Positions 16,344-25,700 of a DNA stretch of 64,000 bases are shown piece by piece. The number at the start of each line of letters is the position of its first letter. The first letter of the stretch is position 1. The notes under the pieces are model-generated. The model worked only from the letters and a program-made list of their open reading frames with translations. It searched no databases and had not been told where the DNA came from. Origin of the DNA: an uncultured Methylobacillus sp. (GTDB taxonomy: Bacteria; Pseudomonadota; Gammaproteobacteria; Burkholderiales; Methylophilaceae); the NCBI GenBank assembly GCA_946478865.1, contig CAMLDO010000008.1, positions 19,844-83,843 on the forward strand. The letters run 5' to 3'. The translations under genes were made by a program, and so were the position numbers.

Positions 16344-17187
16344 GCAAGGCCGTCAACAGGATCAGGATGAACGCGGCAAACAGTTCCATGCTTAGCCCGT
16401 CATCGAACCGCCTCCAGACAAGACGGCTACGCCGCAGTTCGATCCGCAATTTGTTCGCCTGCACCATGACCACCAGCACCGCGGCGATTTTCAGCGCCAG
16501 CATACCGCCATAGAACACATTGATACTGTCTTCGGCACGCAATGTCAGCAGCAGCCGCACGCCCCCCAGCGCCAGAATGGAGAGGAACAAGGGCAAGGCA
16601 AGGTGCGACCAAGCCTTGATCGTTTCCACCGTCACACCTGTGTTGATTCCGAAGCGCAGCCACACAAGAACGAAGACTCCTCCCAGCCATCCCAGCCCGA
16701 GTACCAAGTGCATGGCATCCGCCACGAATATCCAGGACAGCAGGCCAGCCTCTGCGGCATGGCTGTTAGCCGAAAGGCACAAGGCCATTCCAAGCCCGAA
16801 CAGCCAGCCCCATGAAGCATGCAGTTGCCACAAGGCCAGGACAAAAAAGGCCCCGAAAGCCGCCCAGGTCAGCCCGAACGATCCTTGCAGTACCTGAAGA
16901 TAGCTCGGTCCGTCCGCCAGCAAAGGCATATTGTCCGAACCGAAAGGAAATGCGACCTGCAATGCCAGCGCATTTATTGCAAGCGCCAGCCCGGCAGCGC
17001 CAGCGATCCCAACCAGCAAGCGTATCTGGCGCAGTGGAAGCACAGCCTGAGGTGCCAGCCTTCGCCATAGTTGCACACCCAGAATCAGAGCCAGCGATCC
17101 ATATAGCAGCCCCCGGCTCAGTCCGCCATCGAACAGATGGGGGTGCGTCGCCAGGATTTCAGCGGATCGTGAAAGAAAGTCGTCCAT
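16321..17187 (-). CDS. copD: CopD-family copper-transport membrane protein
   Basis: A 288-residue integral membrane protein with about eight helices, matching the CopD/PcoD family for moving copper from the periplasm to the cytoplasm. Family-typical conserved parts include VADAMHLVLGLGWLGGVFVL with its His, and the C-terminal LSMELFAAFILILLTALLT. Its start lies 29 bp inside copC, so the two are co-translated. It converges on the cbb3 oxidase operon, an enzyme that requires copper, so a supply role is plausible. Confidence 0.85.
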   Translation of the reverse strand: MDDFLSRSAEILATHPHLFDGGLSRGLLYGSLALILGVQLWRRLAPQAVLPLRQIRLLVGIAGAAGLALAINALALQVAFPFGSDNMPLLADGPSYLQVLQGSFGLTWAAFGAFFVLALWQLHASWGWLFGLGMALCLSANSHAAEAGLLSWIFVADAMHLVLGLGWLGGVFVLVWLRFGINTGVTVETIKAWSHLALPLFLSILALGGVRLLLTLRAEDSINVFYGGMLALKIAAVLVVMVQANKLRIELRRSRLVWRRFDDGLSMELFAAFILILLTALLTQLQPN

Positions 17188-17506
17188 TCACACGATGCCC
17201 GTCGCGCGAAATCACGCTCCAGCGAATCTGATGATGGCCTGGAGCAAGTGTGGGCAACGCCGCCTTGACGCGCTTGCCCTCCACGCTGGAGTCGAGGTTT
17301 TGCCAACCTTCTGCGGTCAACAGTTCGACGCGGGTGAAACTGGGCTCGGGGGGCGCAGTGAAATCGATGGCGACGACGCGGGGCGTATGATTGAGCACGG
17401 ACCCATGTGGGGGAGAAGTCTGCACCAAGCGCGTGTGCGCCTCCGCCAACCCTACCCACAAGGTCAGCAGCAATAAAAAAGCGATCACAACGCCTCGTAT
17501 CCACAT
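17159..17506 (-). CDS. copC: CopC-family periplasmic copper-binding protein
   Basis: A 115-residue protein with a signal peptide (MWIRGVVIAFLLLLTLWVGL) cleaved before His, so the mature chain would begin AHTRLVQTSPPHGS or HTRL. N-terminal His plus Asp/His in SRDGHRVNG form the usual Cu(II) site of CopC. The core has the expected beta-barrel pattern (VVAIDFTAPPEPSFTRVELL). The Met-rich Cu(I) segment of some CopC proteins is absent, suggesting Cu(II)-only binding. It overlaps copD by 29 bp. Confidence 0.9.
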   Translation of the reverse strand: MWIRGVVIAFLLLLTLWVGLAEAHTRLVQTSPPHGSVLNHTPRVVAIDFTAPPEPSFTRVELLTAEGWQNLDSSVEGKRVKAALPTLAPGHHQIRWSVISRDGHRVNGRLSFTIR

Positions 17507-17565
17507 GCGAATGTGATGCCGACAACAACACGACAGTTCCCGTTGCCACAGCCGAATAATGGAAA

Positions 17566-17596
17566 CAAAAAAGCCATCCCGATCGGAATGGCTTTT
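17566..17596 (-). terminator. Rho-independent terminator after the 53-residue gene
   Basis: On the minus strand, an AAGCCATT/GATGGCTT stem around CCGATCGG is followed by a run of T. It separates the 53-residue gene from copC. Confidence 0.8.
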
Positions 17597-17612
17597 CGAG
17601 TACTCAAAAAAT

Positions 17613-17774
17613 CTAGTTCAAGGCTTCTTCGTCGCGAACCGGCGTTTTCACCTCATTTTGAGGGGACGGCTGGGTGACAGCCTCCTCGGCCTTCTTGAGC
17701 ATTTCGTCCAGTTTTTCCTTGGCCCTCTTTTCCTCGAGCTCGCGGAAATAACGTTTATCCCATTCGAAGCACAT
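17613..17774 (-). CDS. Short charged protein, 53 residues
   Basis: A short gene easily missed by length filters. The ATG at 17774 follows a near-perfect ribosome-binding site (AGGAGGT, 7 bp away), and the frame runs to TAG and then a terminator. The product starts MCFEWDKRYFRELEEKRAKE, a strongly amphipathic charged helix with one Cys, then a Pro-containing acidic tail (QNEVKTPVRDEEALN). No membrane segment is visible. Function unknown; the translation signals and terminator are the main support. Confidence 0.75.
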   Translation of the reverse strand: MCFEWDKRYFRELEEKRAKEKLDEMLKKAEEAVTQPSPQNEVKTPVRDEEALN

Positions 17775-17956
17775 GGCGACTACCTCCTGTCAACTTAACG
17801 ATGGATGAAATTCCCTGCAATCAAGTTGTTGTTGGTATGGGGAGACGCTGGAAACAAAAATCCAGCGCCAATTCTTGACAATATCAGTCAACATTTCAGT
17901 GGTGTCAAGCGCCGCCGCGACCACGGCCCCCACAAGCTGGTAGAAACCCACTGGAC

Positions 17957-19585
17957 TTACTGCGTTGTTTTGTCAGTGAAGAACCTCGGTAAAGTTACCG
18001 TGATCGTCGTTTGGTCATTTTCATCGTCCACATCCAGGGAAATCGATCCGCCCTGCGCCTCCGTCAAAAGCCGGGCGGAATAAGTACCTAAACCGGTTCC
18101 TCCAGCCTTGCCGTGAGTCACGAACTTATCGAAGAAATTCTCGCGGATTGCTTCCGGTACAGCGCCCTTGTTCTGCATCATAATCCGCATCGGGTCCTCG
18201 TCTGTCATGGTCACCACCACCCTGGATTTTTCAGGTGCGGCCTCACAGGCATTCTTGATGAGATTCTGAAAAAGCGAATAACACAGCATCTCGTCGACAA
18301 CCACCTGCGGAATCTCCTCACTCATGGAAACAACATCGGTATCCACCGAAATCGTGAGGTGTTTTTCCTGAAAAGTGGTGCGTGCCAGCTCCACGATGCG
18401 CCGCAAGGTATCCCCGATCCTGACCGGCTTGGCATGAAGCTGAAATCGGCCCGTCTCGATCTTGTAAAGCTCCGATGAGAGATTGATCATGTTCAGCGTC
18501 TGCAACGCGGCCTCCTCGACCATGCGCAGTTGATCGAGCTCCTTGCGTCCCACATTTCCGCTCTCGGCCAGGTTCTGTACCAGACTGATCACACCGGCCA
18601 GCGGGCCCTTGAGGTCATGCCGGGTGATGTGCTCCACGTCTTCGCGCAACTTGGCGGATTCCTGCATGACGTCGTAGTCGGCCTGGAGCTGCTTACGCAG
18701 CTCCACATAGCGGACGAAGTTGCGTACCCGGTGCTGTAGCAGATCGGGGTTAATGGGCTTGGTCACGAAGTCCACGGCACCCAGCTCCAACCCTTTCAGG
18801 CGAGCATCCTCGGTATCCATGGATGTGACGAAGATCACCGGGATCGTTTCCGAGGATGGGTGCTCGCGCATCTTCTGGGCGACTTCAAAACCGTCCATAT
18901 CCGGCATCATCACGTCGAGTAATACCAGGTCCGGCGGGTTGTCCGACTGGCAGATGGAGAGCGCCTTGCTGCCGTTATGCGCGATGCGCACGCGGTATTC
19001 TTCATTGAACAGATTGGAGAGCAGGTGCAGGTTGTCGGGCGTATCATCGACAACTAGGATAGTAGGCTTGGCGCTTTTGGGGACATCGGCTGCAGCAGTG
19101 GAAGACGGTTCGACCAGATCGTGATGCACTGAGCCGGAGCCGGACGTAAGCGATGCTCTGGGGACCCAGTTTAGCGCTTTCTGCACTCGATCCTGCAAGC
19201 TGCCCACGGTGTACGGCTTCACCAGCAGGTCGCTCACGCCGTTGGCGACGGCTTCCATGATGCGGCTACGCTCTGCCTCGGCGGTAATCATCATCACCGG
19301 CAGCGCAGCCAGTTTTTCGTCAGCGCGTATGGCCTTGAGTAATTCGAGGCCGTTCATGACCGGCATGTTCCAGTCTGACAGCACCATGTCCACCTTCTGC
19401 TGCTGCAACACTTTCAGCGCTTCTGCCCCATTTCCGGCAGTCAGAATGGTCTGGGCGCCCATTCTTCGTAGCTGGTCGGCAGTCACCTTGCGCATGGGCT
19501 CGAAATCGTCGACGACCAGGAAGCGGGTCTGCTTGTTCACTTCTTTTCCACTGGCCGCAGTTCTTCCAAATGCGAATGTGTTCAT
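17957..19585 (-). CDS. REC-REC-histidine kinase hybrid protein
   Basis: A 542-residue soluble signalling protein. The first receiver (about 20-135) is very CheY-like (LVVDDFEPMR, LSDWNMPVMNG, LVKPYT). The second receiver (about 173-290) has VVDDTPDNLHLLSNLF and LLDVMMPDMDGF. The kinase follows with the phospho-acceptor His in HITRHDLKGPLAG, N-box FQNLIKNACEAAPE and G-box GGTGLGTYSARLL. It has no sensor domain of its own, so it is controlled through its receivers by another kinase, probably the large hybrid kinase in the same cluster. Its ATG overlaps the upstream gene's stop (ATGA). A GTG 15 codons in is an alternative start. Confidence 0.9.
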   Translation of the reverse strand: MNTFAFGRTAASGKEVNKQTRFLVVDDFEPMRKVTADQLRRMGAQTILTAGNGAEALKVLQQQKVDMVLSDWNMPVMNGLELLKAIRADEKLAALPVMMITAEAERSRIMEAVANGVSDLLVKPYTVGSLQDRVQKALNWVPRASLTSGSGSVHHDLVEPSSTAAADVPKSAKPTILVVDDTPDNLHLLSNLFNEEYRVRIAHNGSKALSICQSDNPPDLVLLDVMMPDMDGFEVAQKMREHPSSETIPVIFVTSMDTEDARLKGLELGAVDFVTKPINPDLLQHRVRNFVRYVELRKQLQADYDVMQESAKLREDVEHITRHDLKGPLAGVISLVQNLAESGNVGRKELDQLRMVEEAALQTLNMINLSSELYKIETGRFQLHAKPVRIGDTLRRIVELARTTFQEKHLTISVDTDVVSMSEEIPQVVVDEMLCYSLFQNLIKNACEAAPEKSRVVVTMTDEDPMRIMMQNKGAVPEAIRENFFDKFVTHGKAGGTGLGTYSARLLTEAQGGSISLDVDDENDQTTITVTLPRFFTDKTTQ

Positions 19586-20745
19586 GGCTTGCCGGCAATT
19601 GCCACTTCCAGGTACTCCGCCTTCTTGTCGATATCCTGATCACTATCGGAATAAGACTTGGCAATCATCTGGAACGCGCTCTGCAATTCGAGAAAAGCAT
19701 CCAGCACGTCAGGATCGAAGTGGGTACCTCGCCCTTCCGCCATGATTTCCACTGCTTTTTCATGGGACATGCCCGCCTTGTAGACACGCCGGCTGATGAG
19801 CGCGTCGTAGACATCGGCCACAGCCATCAAGCGGGCGGAAATCGGGATATCGTCCCCGGACAAACCTTCCGGATAGCCCGAGCCGTCCCATTTTTCCTGG
19901 TGGGAATAGGCGATCTCCTTAGCATAGGTCAGGAACGGCATTTCGATGCCGAGCTGTTGTTCGGCATGCAGAATCGCATCCCGTCCCAGCGTGGTATGCG
20001 TTTTCATGATCTCGAACTCTTCCGGCTCGAACCGGCCCGGCTTGAGCAGGATGCGATCCGGGATGCCCACTTTGCCGATGTCATGCAGCGGCGCCGATTT
20101 GAACAGCAGCTCGATGGTCTGGTCGGAATCGAGGAAATGGGCAAAGCGTGGGTGCAGCCGCAGCTTGTTCGCCAGCAGCTTGATGTAGTGCTGGGTGCGC
20201 CGGATATGGTTGCCGGTTTCGTTGTCGCGGGTTTCGGCGAGCGAGGCCATTGCGTGGATGGTGACATCCTGTATCGCCGACACCTCAGCCGTGCGCTTCT
20301 GCACTTCGGCCTCCAGAAACTGGTTCTTGTCGCGCAGAAAGTCCTGCACGCTCTTGATGGACAGATGCGTCTTGACCCGTGCGAGCACGATAGGCGGGCT
20401 GATAGGCTTGGTGATGTAGTCGGACGCCCCCAGTTCCAGGCCGTACGCCTCATCCTCGACCTCGGCCTTGGCGGTCAGGAAGATAATGGGGATATTGCGC
20501 GTCCGGGCGTCTGCCTTCAAGCGCCTGCATACCTCGTAGCCATCGATTTCCGGCATCATGATATCCAGCAGGATCAGGTCGGGAGGCGTCTCGGATAACG
20601 CAACCTTGAGCGCCTTCTCTCCGCCATTGGCGACCTTGACCTTGTACAGGTCCTTGAGCAGGCCGCTCATCAGGCTGAGATTGTCGGGGGTATCATCCAC
20701 CACCAGGATAGTGGCCTTGTCATTAAAGGCGTATGTGTCTGCCAT
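19582..20745 (-). CDS. Response regulator with HD-GYP phosphodiesterase domain
   Basis: A 387-residue RpfG-like protein predicted to hydrolyse cyclic di-GMP. The receiver (about 10-130) has LVVDDTPDNLSLM and LLDIMMPEIDGYEV. The output domain has the HD metal pair in HDIGKVGIPD and the GYP signature in KWDGSGYPEGL, with further metal ligands in the YSHQEKWDG and VADVYDALISRR regions. Phosphorylation by one of the neighbouring kinases would adjust c-di-GMP levels and thus motility or biofilm state. It overlaps the downstream hybrid gene by 4 bp and follows the sensor gene by 17 bp. Confidence 0.93.
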   Translation of the reverse strand: MADTYAFNDKATILVVDDTPDNLSLMSGLLKDLYKVKVANGGEKALKVALSETPPDLILLDIMMPEIDGYEVCRRLKADARTRNIPIIFLTAKAEVEDEAYGLELGASDYITKPISPPIVLARVKTHLSIKSVQDFLRDKNQFLEAEVQKRTAEVSAIQDVTIHAMASLAETRDNETGNHIRRTQHYIKLLANKLRLHPRFAHFLDSDQTIELLFKSAPLHDIGKVGIPDRILLKPGRFEPEEFEIMKTHTTLGRDAILHAEQQLGIEMPFLTYAKEIAYSHQEKWDGSGYPEGLSGDDIPISARLMAVADVYDALISRRVYKAGMSHEKAVEIMAEGRGTHFDPDVLDAFLELQSAFQMIAKSYSDSDQDIDKKAEYLEVAIAGKP

Positions 20746-20762
20746 GGCGCTTCCTTTCTCGT

Positions 20763-22757
20763 TCAGTTTTGCTGCGCGATTGCTTCATGCTCGGAAAAGC
20801 TACTGTCCTCTTCCATGTCAATTTCGATGAAAGTACCGACCAGGCCGCCGCTTATGCCGTCTTCTAGTGAAAAGGCAGTTACCCAGTACAGGCAACTTCT
20901 CAGCCGGCCATCGGCATAGCGCAAGGTGACCATGCGCTTCACCGTTCCCTGGCGTGCGATGACTTCCTCATCCTCTTTCTGGTACGCCGCACGCTCCTGA
21001 TACGGAATGTACTCGAGATCGAGCACGCGCTTGCCAATGAAGTCCTGCTTCCGCACGTTGAAGGCCCGCTCGTAAGCCTGATTGCAGCCGAGGAAACGCG
21101 TATCTGTGCCCTTGTAGAAAATCGGATTGGGAATGCTGTCGATGAGCGCCTGCTGGAAAGCCAGCTGCCTCATGAACTCCTCATGGAATCGTTGTTTTCG
21201 CTCGATGATACCCACGCAGGCGGCCGCCACAGGCTCCAGTTCCTGCAGCATTTCGAGATGCGGCTCCGGCATGTCGCTCAAGCCGGCCATCTCGACCACG
21301 GCTACCAGCTGGCCATTCTGGATCAGCGGCCGCAGCAGCAGATAAGCGGGTTTTGCCCGACCGGTACCGGAAACGATGCGAATGTAATCTTCAGGAGGGG
21401 AGTCCAGCCTGATCGGCTGCTGTTCGAGCGCACACTGACCGGCCAGACCGTAGCCATAGGGAATGCTCAGCCCCGTCTCGGTCACCGCGCTGCCGTAGCC
21501 GCCGCACAATCGCAGTGTTCGGTTGGCATCATCGGCCACATACAACAAGCCATAACGCATGCCAATCAGTTCAGCGAGTCCCGAGAAATAACGCTGGCTG
21601 AACTCCTCGAAGCTTTCCGCCCCGCGTATCGCTGCATTCAACCCGGCAAGGGCCGCTCCACGCTTGGCCGCTTCGAGCACGGCATTTTCGGCCTGCTTGC
21701 GCTCAGCCGTTTCGGCCGCCAGCTTCTTGTTCGCATCGATACGGAAAGACCGCTGCCTCTGAAGCACCATGCCGGCAATCAGGGCAAGCAGCCAGATGAC
21801 GGCCGCCGTCTGCAGTTTGGCTACCATCGGATACCACAAGGATGCTTGCCTGAGCCTGACCAGTGTCCACTCGCCCTGAGGGTCCTTCAGGTCCAGAGCC
21901 ATGCGTTCGACAGCGAAACGCTCTCCATTCAGCAAGATGTCCCTGTTATAAGGATTAAAACCCAGCACGTCAGGGGTACGACGCTCGAAACGCATGCCGA
22001 ACTGCTTGAGATCGCGAATCTCCTTGACTCGCCCTTCGCTGAAAGGCGGGGTCATCGCCAATAGCCACTCGGGACGAGTACTGGCATACACCACGCCTTG
22101 CGGAGAAATCAGCATGCTGTCGTCGCCGAACTCCCTGAGCAGTTCATCCATGAACTCAGCCGATATCTTGATTCCGATGACCCCGATGATATTGCTGAAC
22201 CTGTCGGCCTTCTCATATAGCGGGGCAGCGTAATAGATGCCGCGAGAATCGCTATTCGTGCCAACCGCTACATAGACGCTCTCTTTTCCCAGAATCGCCT
22301 GCTGGAAATACGGGCGAAACAGGATGGACTTTCCCGTGGACTTCTTGCCATCCGTATCATTGGCCACCATCACGCCGTGCTTGTCGATCACGTACAAGCC
22401 TTCGTAATTGAAATACTTTCTTGCAATCGACAGCCGCTCCAATACTTCAGGAGCATCGAGCGGGTACTTGCTCAGCGCAGCTTCTTTTAAAATCGGCTCG
22501 TTCAGGCCCATGATGGAGGCAACGCCCATGCCTTTCGCGCGGATGGTGTCGACACTGAGATTCGCCTTGACCAGCACCAGCGAAGCTTGCATTTTTGCGC
22601 GGCCTTCGGACTCCAGCTGACGTTCGAGCACTTGCACCACGGCCAGGCTGACGAGCAGGCCCGCCATCAATGCAACCACTATGGGATGCCGCAAAGCGCG
22701 CAAGGCAATCACCCAGGCTCTCGAATCAGGCGACCGCAATTTCAAGCTCCCCGGCAC
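20763..22757 (-). CDS. Membrane sensor with Cache-like, GAF and PAS domains, no output domain
   Basis: A 664-residue sensor. One helix at about 26-47 (IVVALMAGLLVSLAVVQVL) and another near 311-330 (AAVIWLLALIAGMVLQ) flank a periplasmic region of about 260 residues resembling a double-Cache ligand-binding domain (VIDKHGVMVANDTDGK). Inside the cell a coiled linker leads to a GAF domain (about 370-510; QPIRLDSPPEDYIRIVSG) and a PAS domain (about 525-640; FYKGTDTRFLGCNQAYE). The protein then stops: no kinase, cyclase or methyl-accepting region. It overlaps the upstream hybrid kinase gene by 32 bp, so it probably signals through that partner. Confidence 0.85.
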   Translation of the reverse strand: MPGSLKLRSPDSRAWVIALRALRHPIVVALMAGLLVSLAVVQVLERQLESEGRAKMQASLVLVKANLSVDTIRAKGMGVASIMGLNEPILKEAALSKYPLDAPEVLERLSIARKYFNYEGLYVIDKHGVMVANDTDGKKSTGKSILFRPYFQQAILGKESVYVAVGTNSDSRGIYYAAPLYEKADRFSNIIGVIGIKISAEFMDELLREFGDDSMLISPQGVVYASTRPEWLLAMTPPFSEGRVKEIRDLKQFGMRFERRTPDVLGFNPYNRDILLNGERFAVERMALDLKDPQGEWTLVRLRQASLWYPMVAKLQTAAVIWLLALIAGMVLQRQRSFRIDANKKLAAETAERKQAENAVLEAAKRGAALAGLNAAIRGAESFEEFSQRYFSGLAELIGMRYGLLYVADDANRTLRLCGGYGSAVTETGLSIPYGYGLAGQCALEQQPIRLDSPPEDYIRIVSGTGRAKPAYLLLRPLIQNGQLVAVVEMAGLSDMPEPHLEMLQELEPVAAACVGIIERKQRFHEEFMRQLAFQQALIDSIPNPIFYKGTDTRFLGCNQAYERAFNVRKQDFIGKRVLDLEYIPYQERAAYQKEDEEVIARQGTVKRMVTLRYADGRLRSCLYWVTAFSLEDGISGGLVGTFIEIDMEEDSSFSEHEAIAQQN

Positions 22758-25700
22758 GTTGCTTCAGGTGGCTTAGCGCCTTTTCGAAGTCGAACTGCTT
22801 GATCGCGCCATCGACCTTGGAGAAGGATTCGACGCCGAGAGCGAACCTCAGCAGGTCCAGGTTGTTCTCCAGCACGTCGCTCGCTTCGCTATCGTCTTCC
22901 GCCAGCAATCCTGCCAGCATTTGCACCACTTCGGTTACTTTGGCCAAATCCAGCGCGGATGTCGGGGTATCTGGCTGCTCCTCCTGAGGCAATGCTTGCT
23001 GGAGAGCGTCGACAAGCGCTTTCTGGGCAGCCGCAAAAGCTGTCAGCTTTTCCTCTATGGCAGAGGCTTCCGCCTTCTGCCTTATCAGTTTCTCGATCTC
23101 GGCCGCCATCATTTGCAGTTCCGTGGCTCCGATATTGCCATTGACCCCCTTAGCGGTATGCGCCAGCCGCTCGGCGGCGATAAAATCGCCCGCTCCCAGC
23201 GCGGAACCCAGCTCGTCGGGCAAGCCTTTCTGATTGGCGACGTATTTGCGCAGCATACTCAGATAAAGCGGCCTCTTCCCCAACACCCGGCGCAGTCCGA
23301 GCTCCACGTCCAGCCCGATAATAGGCGGCAGCCAGGCATCCGCCAGAGATGGCTGAGAAGCTGCCGGTTTTTTCGTACTGTTTTTCCTGGGCTTGGCCTG
23401 CCGCGGCTTGATCCACTTCAGCAGCGCGCGGAACAGGTCATCGGGCTCGATCGGTTTGCCGACATGGTCGTTCATGCCCGCTTCCAGGCACTTCTGCTTG
23501 TCCTGCTCCATCGCATTCGCGGTCATCGCGACGATGGGCAAATCCTGGTAGCGCTCGTCCCTGCGGATTTCCAGCGTAGCCGTGACACCATCCATGATCG
23601 GCATCTGCATGTCCATGAGGATGATGTCGTAAGGTTTCTTCGGCAGCATTTCCAGCGTTTCCTGGCCATTGTTGGCGATGTCCACCTGAAAACCTGCATC
23701 CTCCAGCAAACCGACGGCGACCTCCTGGTTGAGATCGTTGTCCTCGGCCAGCAATATCCTGGCGCCCTTGATTGCGGCCAGATCCTCGATCACGACGGAA
23801 ACTTCGCGGGCGCTGGTACGCTTTTCTTCAATCTGCCCGCCCAGCACGCGTATCACGGTGTCGAACAGGGTCGAGGCGCTGACAGGCTTGATGAGGACAT
23901 CTTCCAGCTCCGCCTCTTCGGCCTCCTTGATCACTTCCTCGCGGCCATATGCGGTGACCATGATCAGGCGCGGGACCTGTTTGAGTGAGAGATTGCGGAT
24001 TGCCTGGGCAGTTTGTATGCCGTCCATGCCCGGCATACGCCAATCAAGGAAAACCAGTTCGTACGGATGTCCCGCCTCATCGGCTTGTTGTATCGCGGGC
24101 AGAGCTTCCTCACTGCCAGACGCCTGCGCCACTTCGAAAGTCATGCTCTGCAGCATGTCCTCCAGAACGTTGCGGGCCATTTCATTGTCGTCCACCACCA
24201 GCACGTGCCGTCCGCGCAGATCCGGTTCCGGCAGCAGGTTTCTGGCCGTTCCCTTGGCCTTGCCGAGGCGTGCAGTAAACCAGAAAGTACTGCCTTTGCC
24301 GAACTCACTTTCAACGCCCACGTCGCCATGCATCAAATTCGCCAGCTGCTTGGAAATGGCCAGGCCCAGCCCTGTCCCGCCATATTTGCGGCTCGTCGAG
24401 GTATCGGCTTGCTGGAATGACTGGAAAAGCTTGCCCATCTGCTCTTCCGTCAAGCCTATGCCGGTATCGCGCACTGCAAAGCGGATCAGCACATCGTTAT
24501 CGGTTTCTTCCTGTACCCTGGCACTGACGACAATCTCGCCCTGCTCGGTAAACTTGACCGCATTGTTGGCGTAATTGATGAGAATCTGCCCCAGCCGCAA
24601 GGAGTCGCCATTCAGATGGCGCGGCACCTTGGGATCGATGTCGAACACCAGCTCCAGCCCCTTGGCCAGCGTTTTTTCGGAAATCAGGTTGGCGACGTTG
24701 TCCAGTACCTTGTCGGTCTCGAAATCGGTCTGCTCGATCGACAGTTTGCCGGCCTCGATCTTGGAGAAGTCGAGGATATCGTTGATGATGCCGAGCAGAT
24801 GCTGCCCCGAACCCTGGATTTTCTTGATGTAATCGCGCTGGCGCGGCGTCAGGTCGGTCTTGAGGGCCAGATGCGCCATGCCGATAATCGCATTCATCGG
24901 GGTACGGATTTCGTGGCTCATGTTGGCGAGGAAATCCGACTTCATGCGCGTGGCTTCCTCCGCGAGTTCCTTCGCCCGGGCCAGCTTTTCCTCAGCCATC
25001 TTGCGTTCGGTAATGTCGCGCACCGAGGCGCATACGCTAGTGCCGCGGCCGCCCATCGTAGGCAGAATCGAAAGCCCGACCTCCACCGGAAATTCGCTTC
25101 CATCCTTGCGCCGGCCCTTCAGTCTCATGCCGGCCCCCATGGGTCTGGACCCTTTCTCCTTCATGAAGCCGGCCCGTTTGGCAGGGTGGCCTTCGCGGAT
25201 GTCCAGGGGCACGAGTTCATCCACGTTGTGGCCAGTCAATTCCCCTTGTTCGTATCCGAATACCTCCTCCAGCTTGGGATTGCACAGCGTGATGATCCCG
25301 GACTCATCCACGACCAGCATGCCATCCGGTGCCGACTCGATGATTCCGCGGAACCAGGCCTCGGTGGTTCGCAGCTCGACCTGCTGGGCTTCCAGCTCGA
25401 CCTGCTGCTCCTCCAGTTGGGCGGCCTGCTTCTCCATGCGCTGTGCCTGCTGCTGCGTCTCCCCCAGCAGGCGCTGGGTATGGAGGCTGCGCTCCAGGAT
25501 TTCCATGCTCATCGCCAGCAGGGGCATGAGCCCGTCAAGCAGGGTAATCTCCCGGTTGGAGAATGGGCGAAATGCGGCCAGCTCCAGTACACCCAACACA
25601 CGTTCCTGCAGCAGGATGGGCAGTACGGTGATATTTCTCGGAGTGGCCTCCCCCAAACCCGATCCGATGGTGATGTAATCTTCGGGAGGATTGGTCAGCG

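Noticed and set aside
17847..17866. GCTGGA-N8-TCCAGC hairpin downstream of the REC-REC kinase
   Set aside because: Short stem, long loop and no T run; likely chance.
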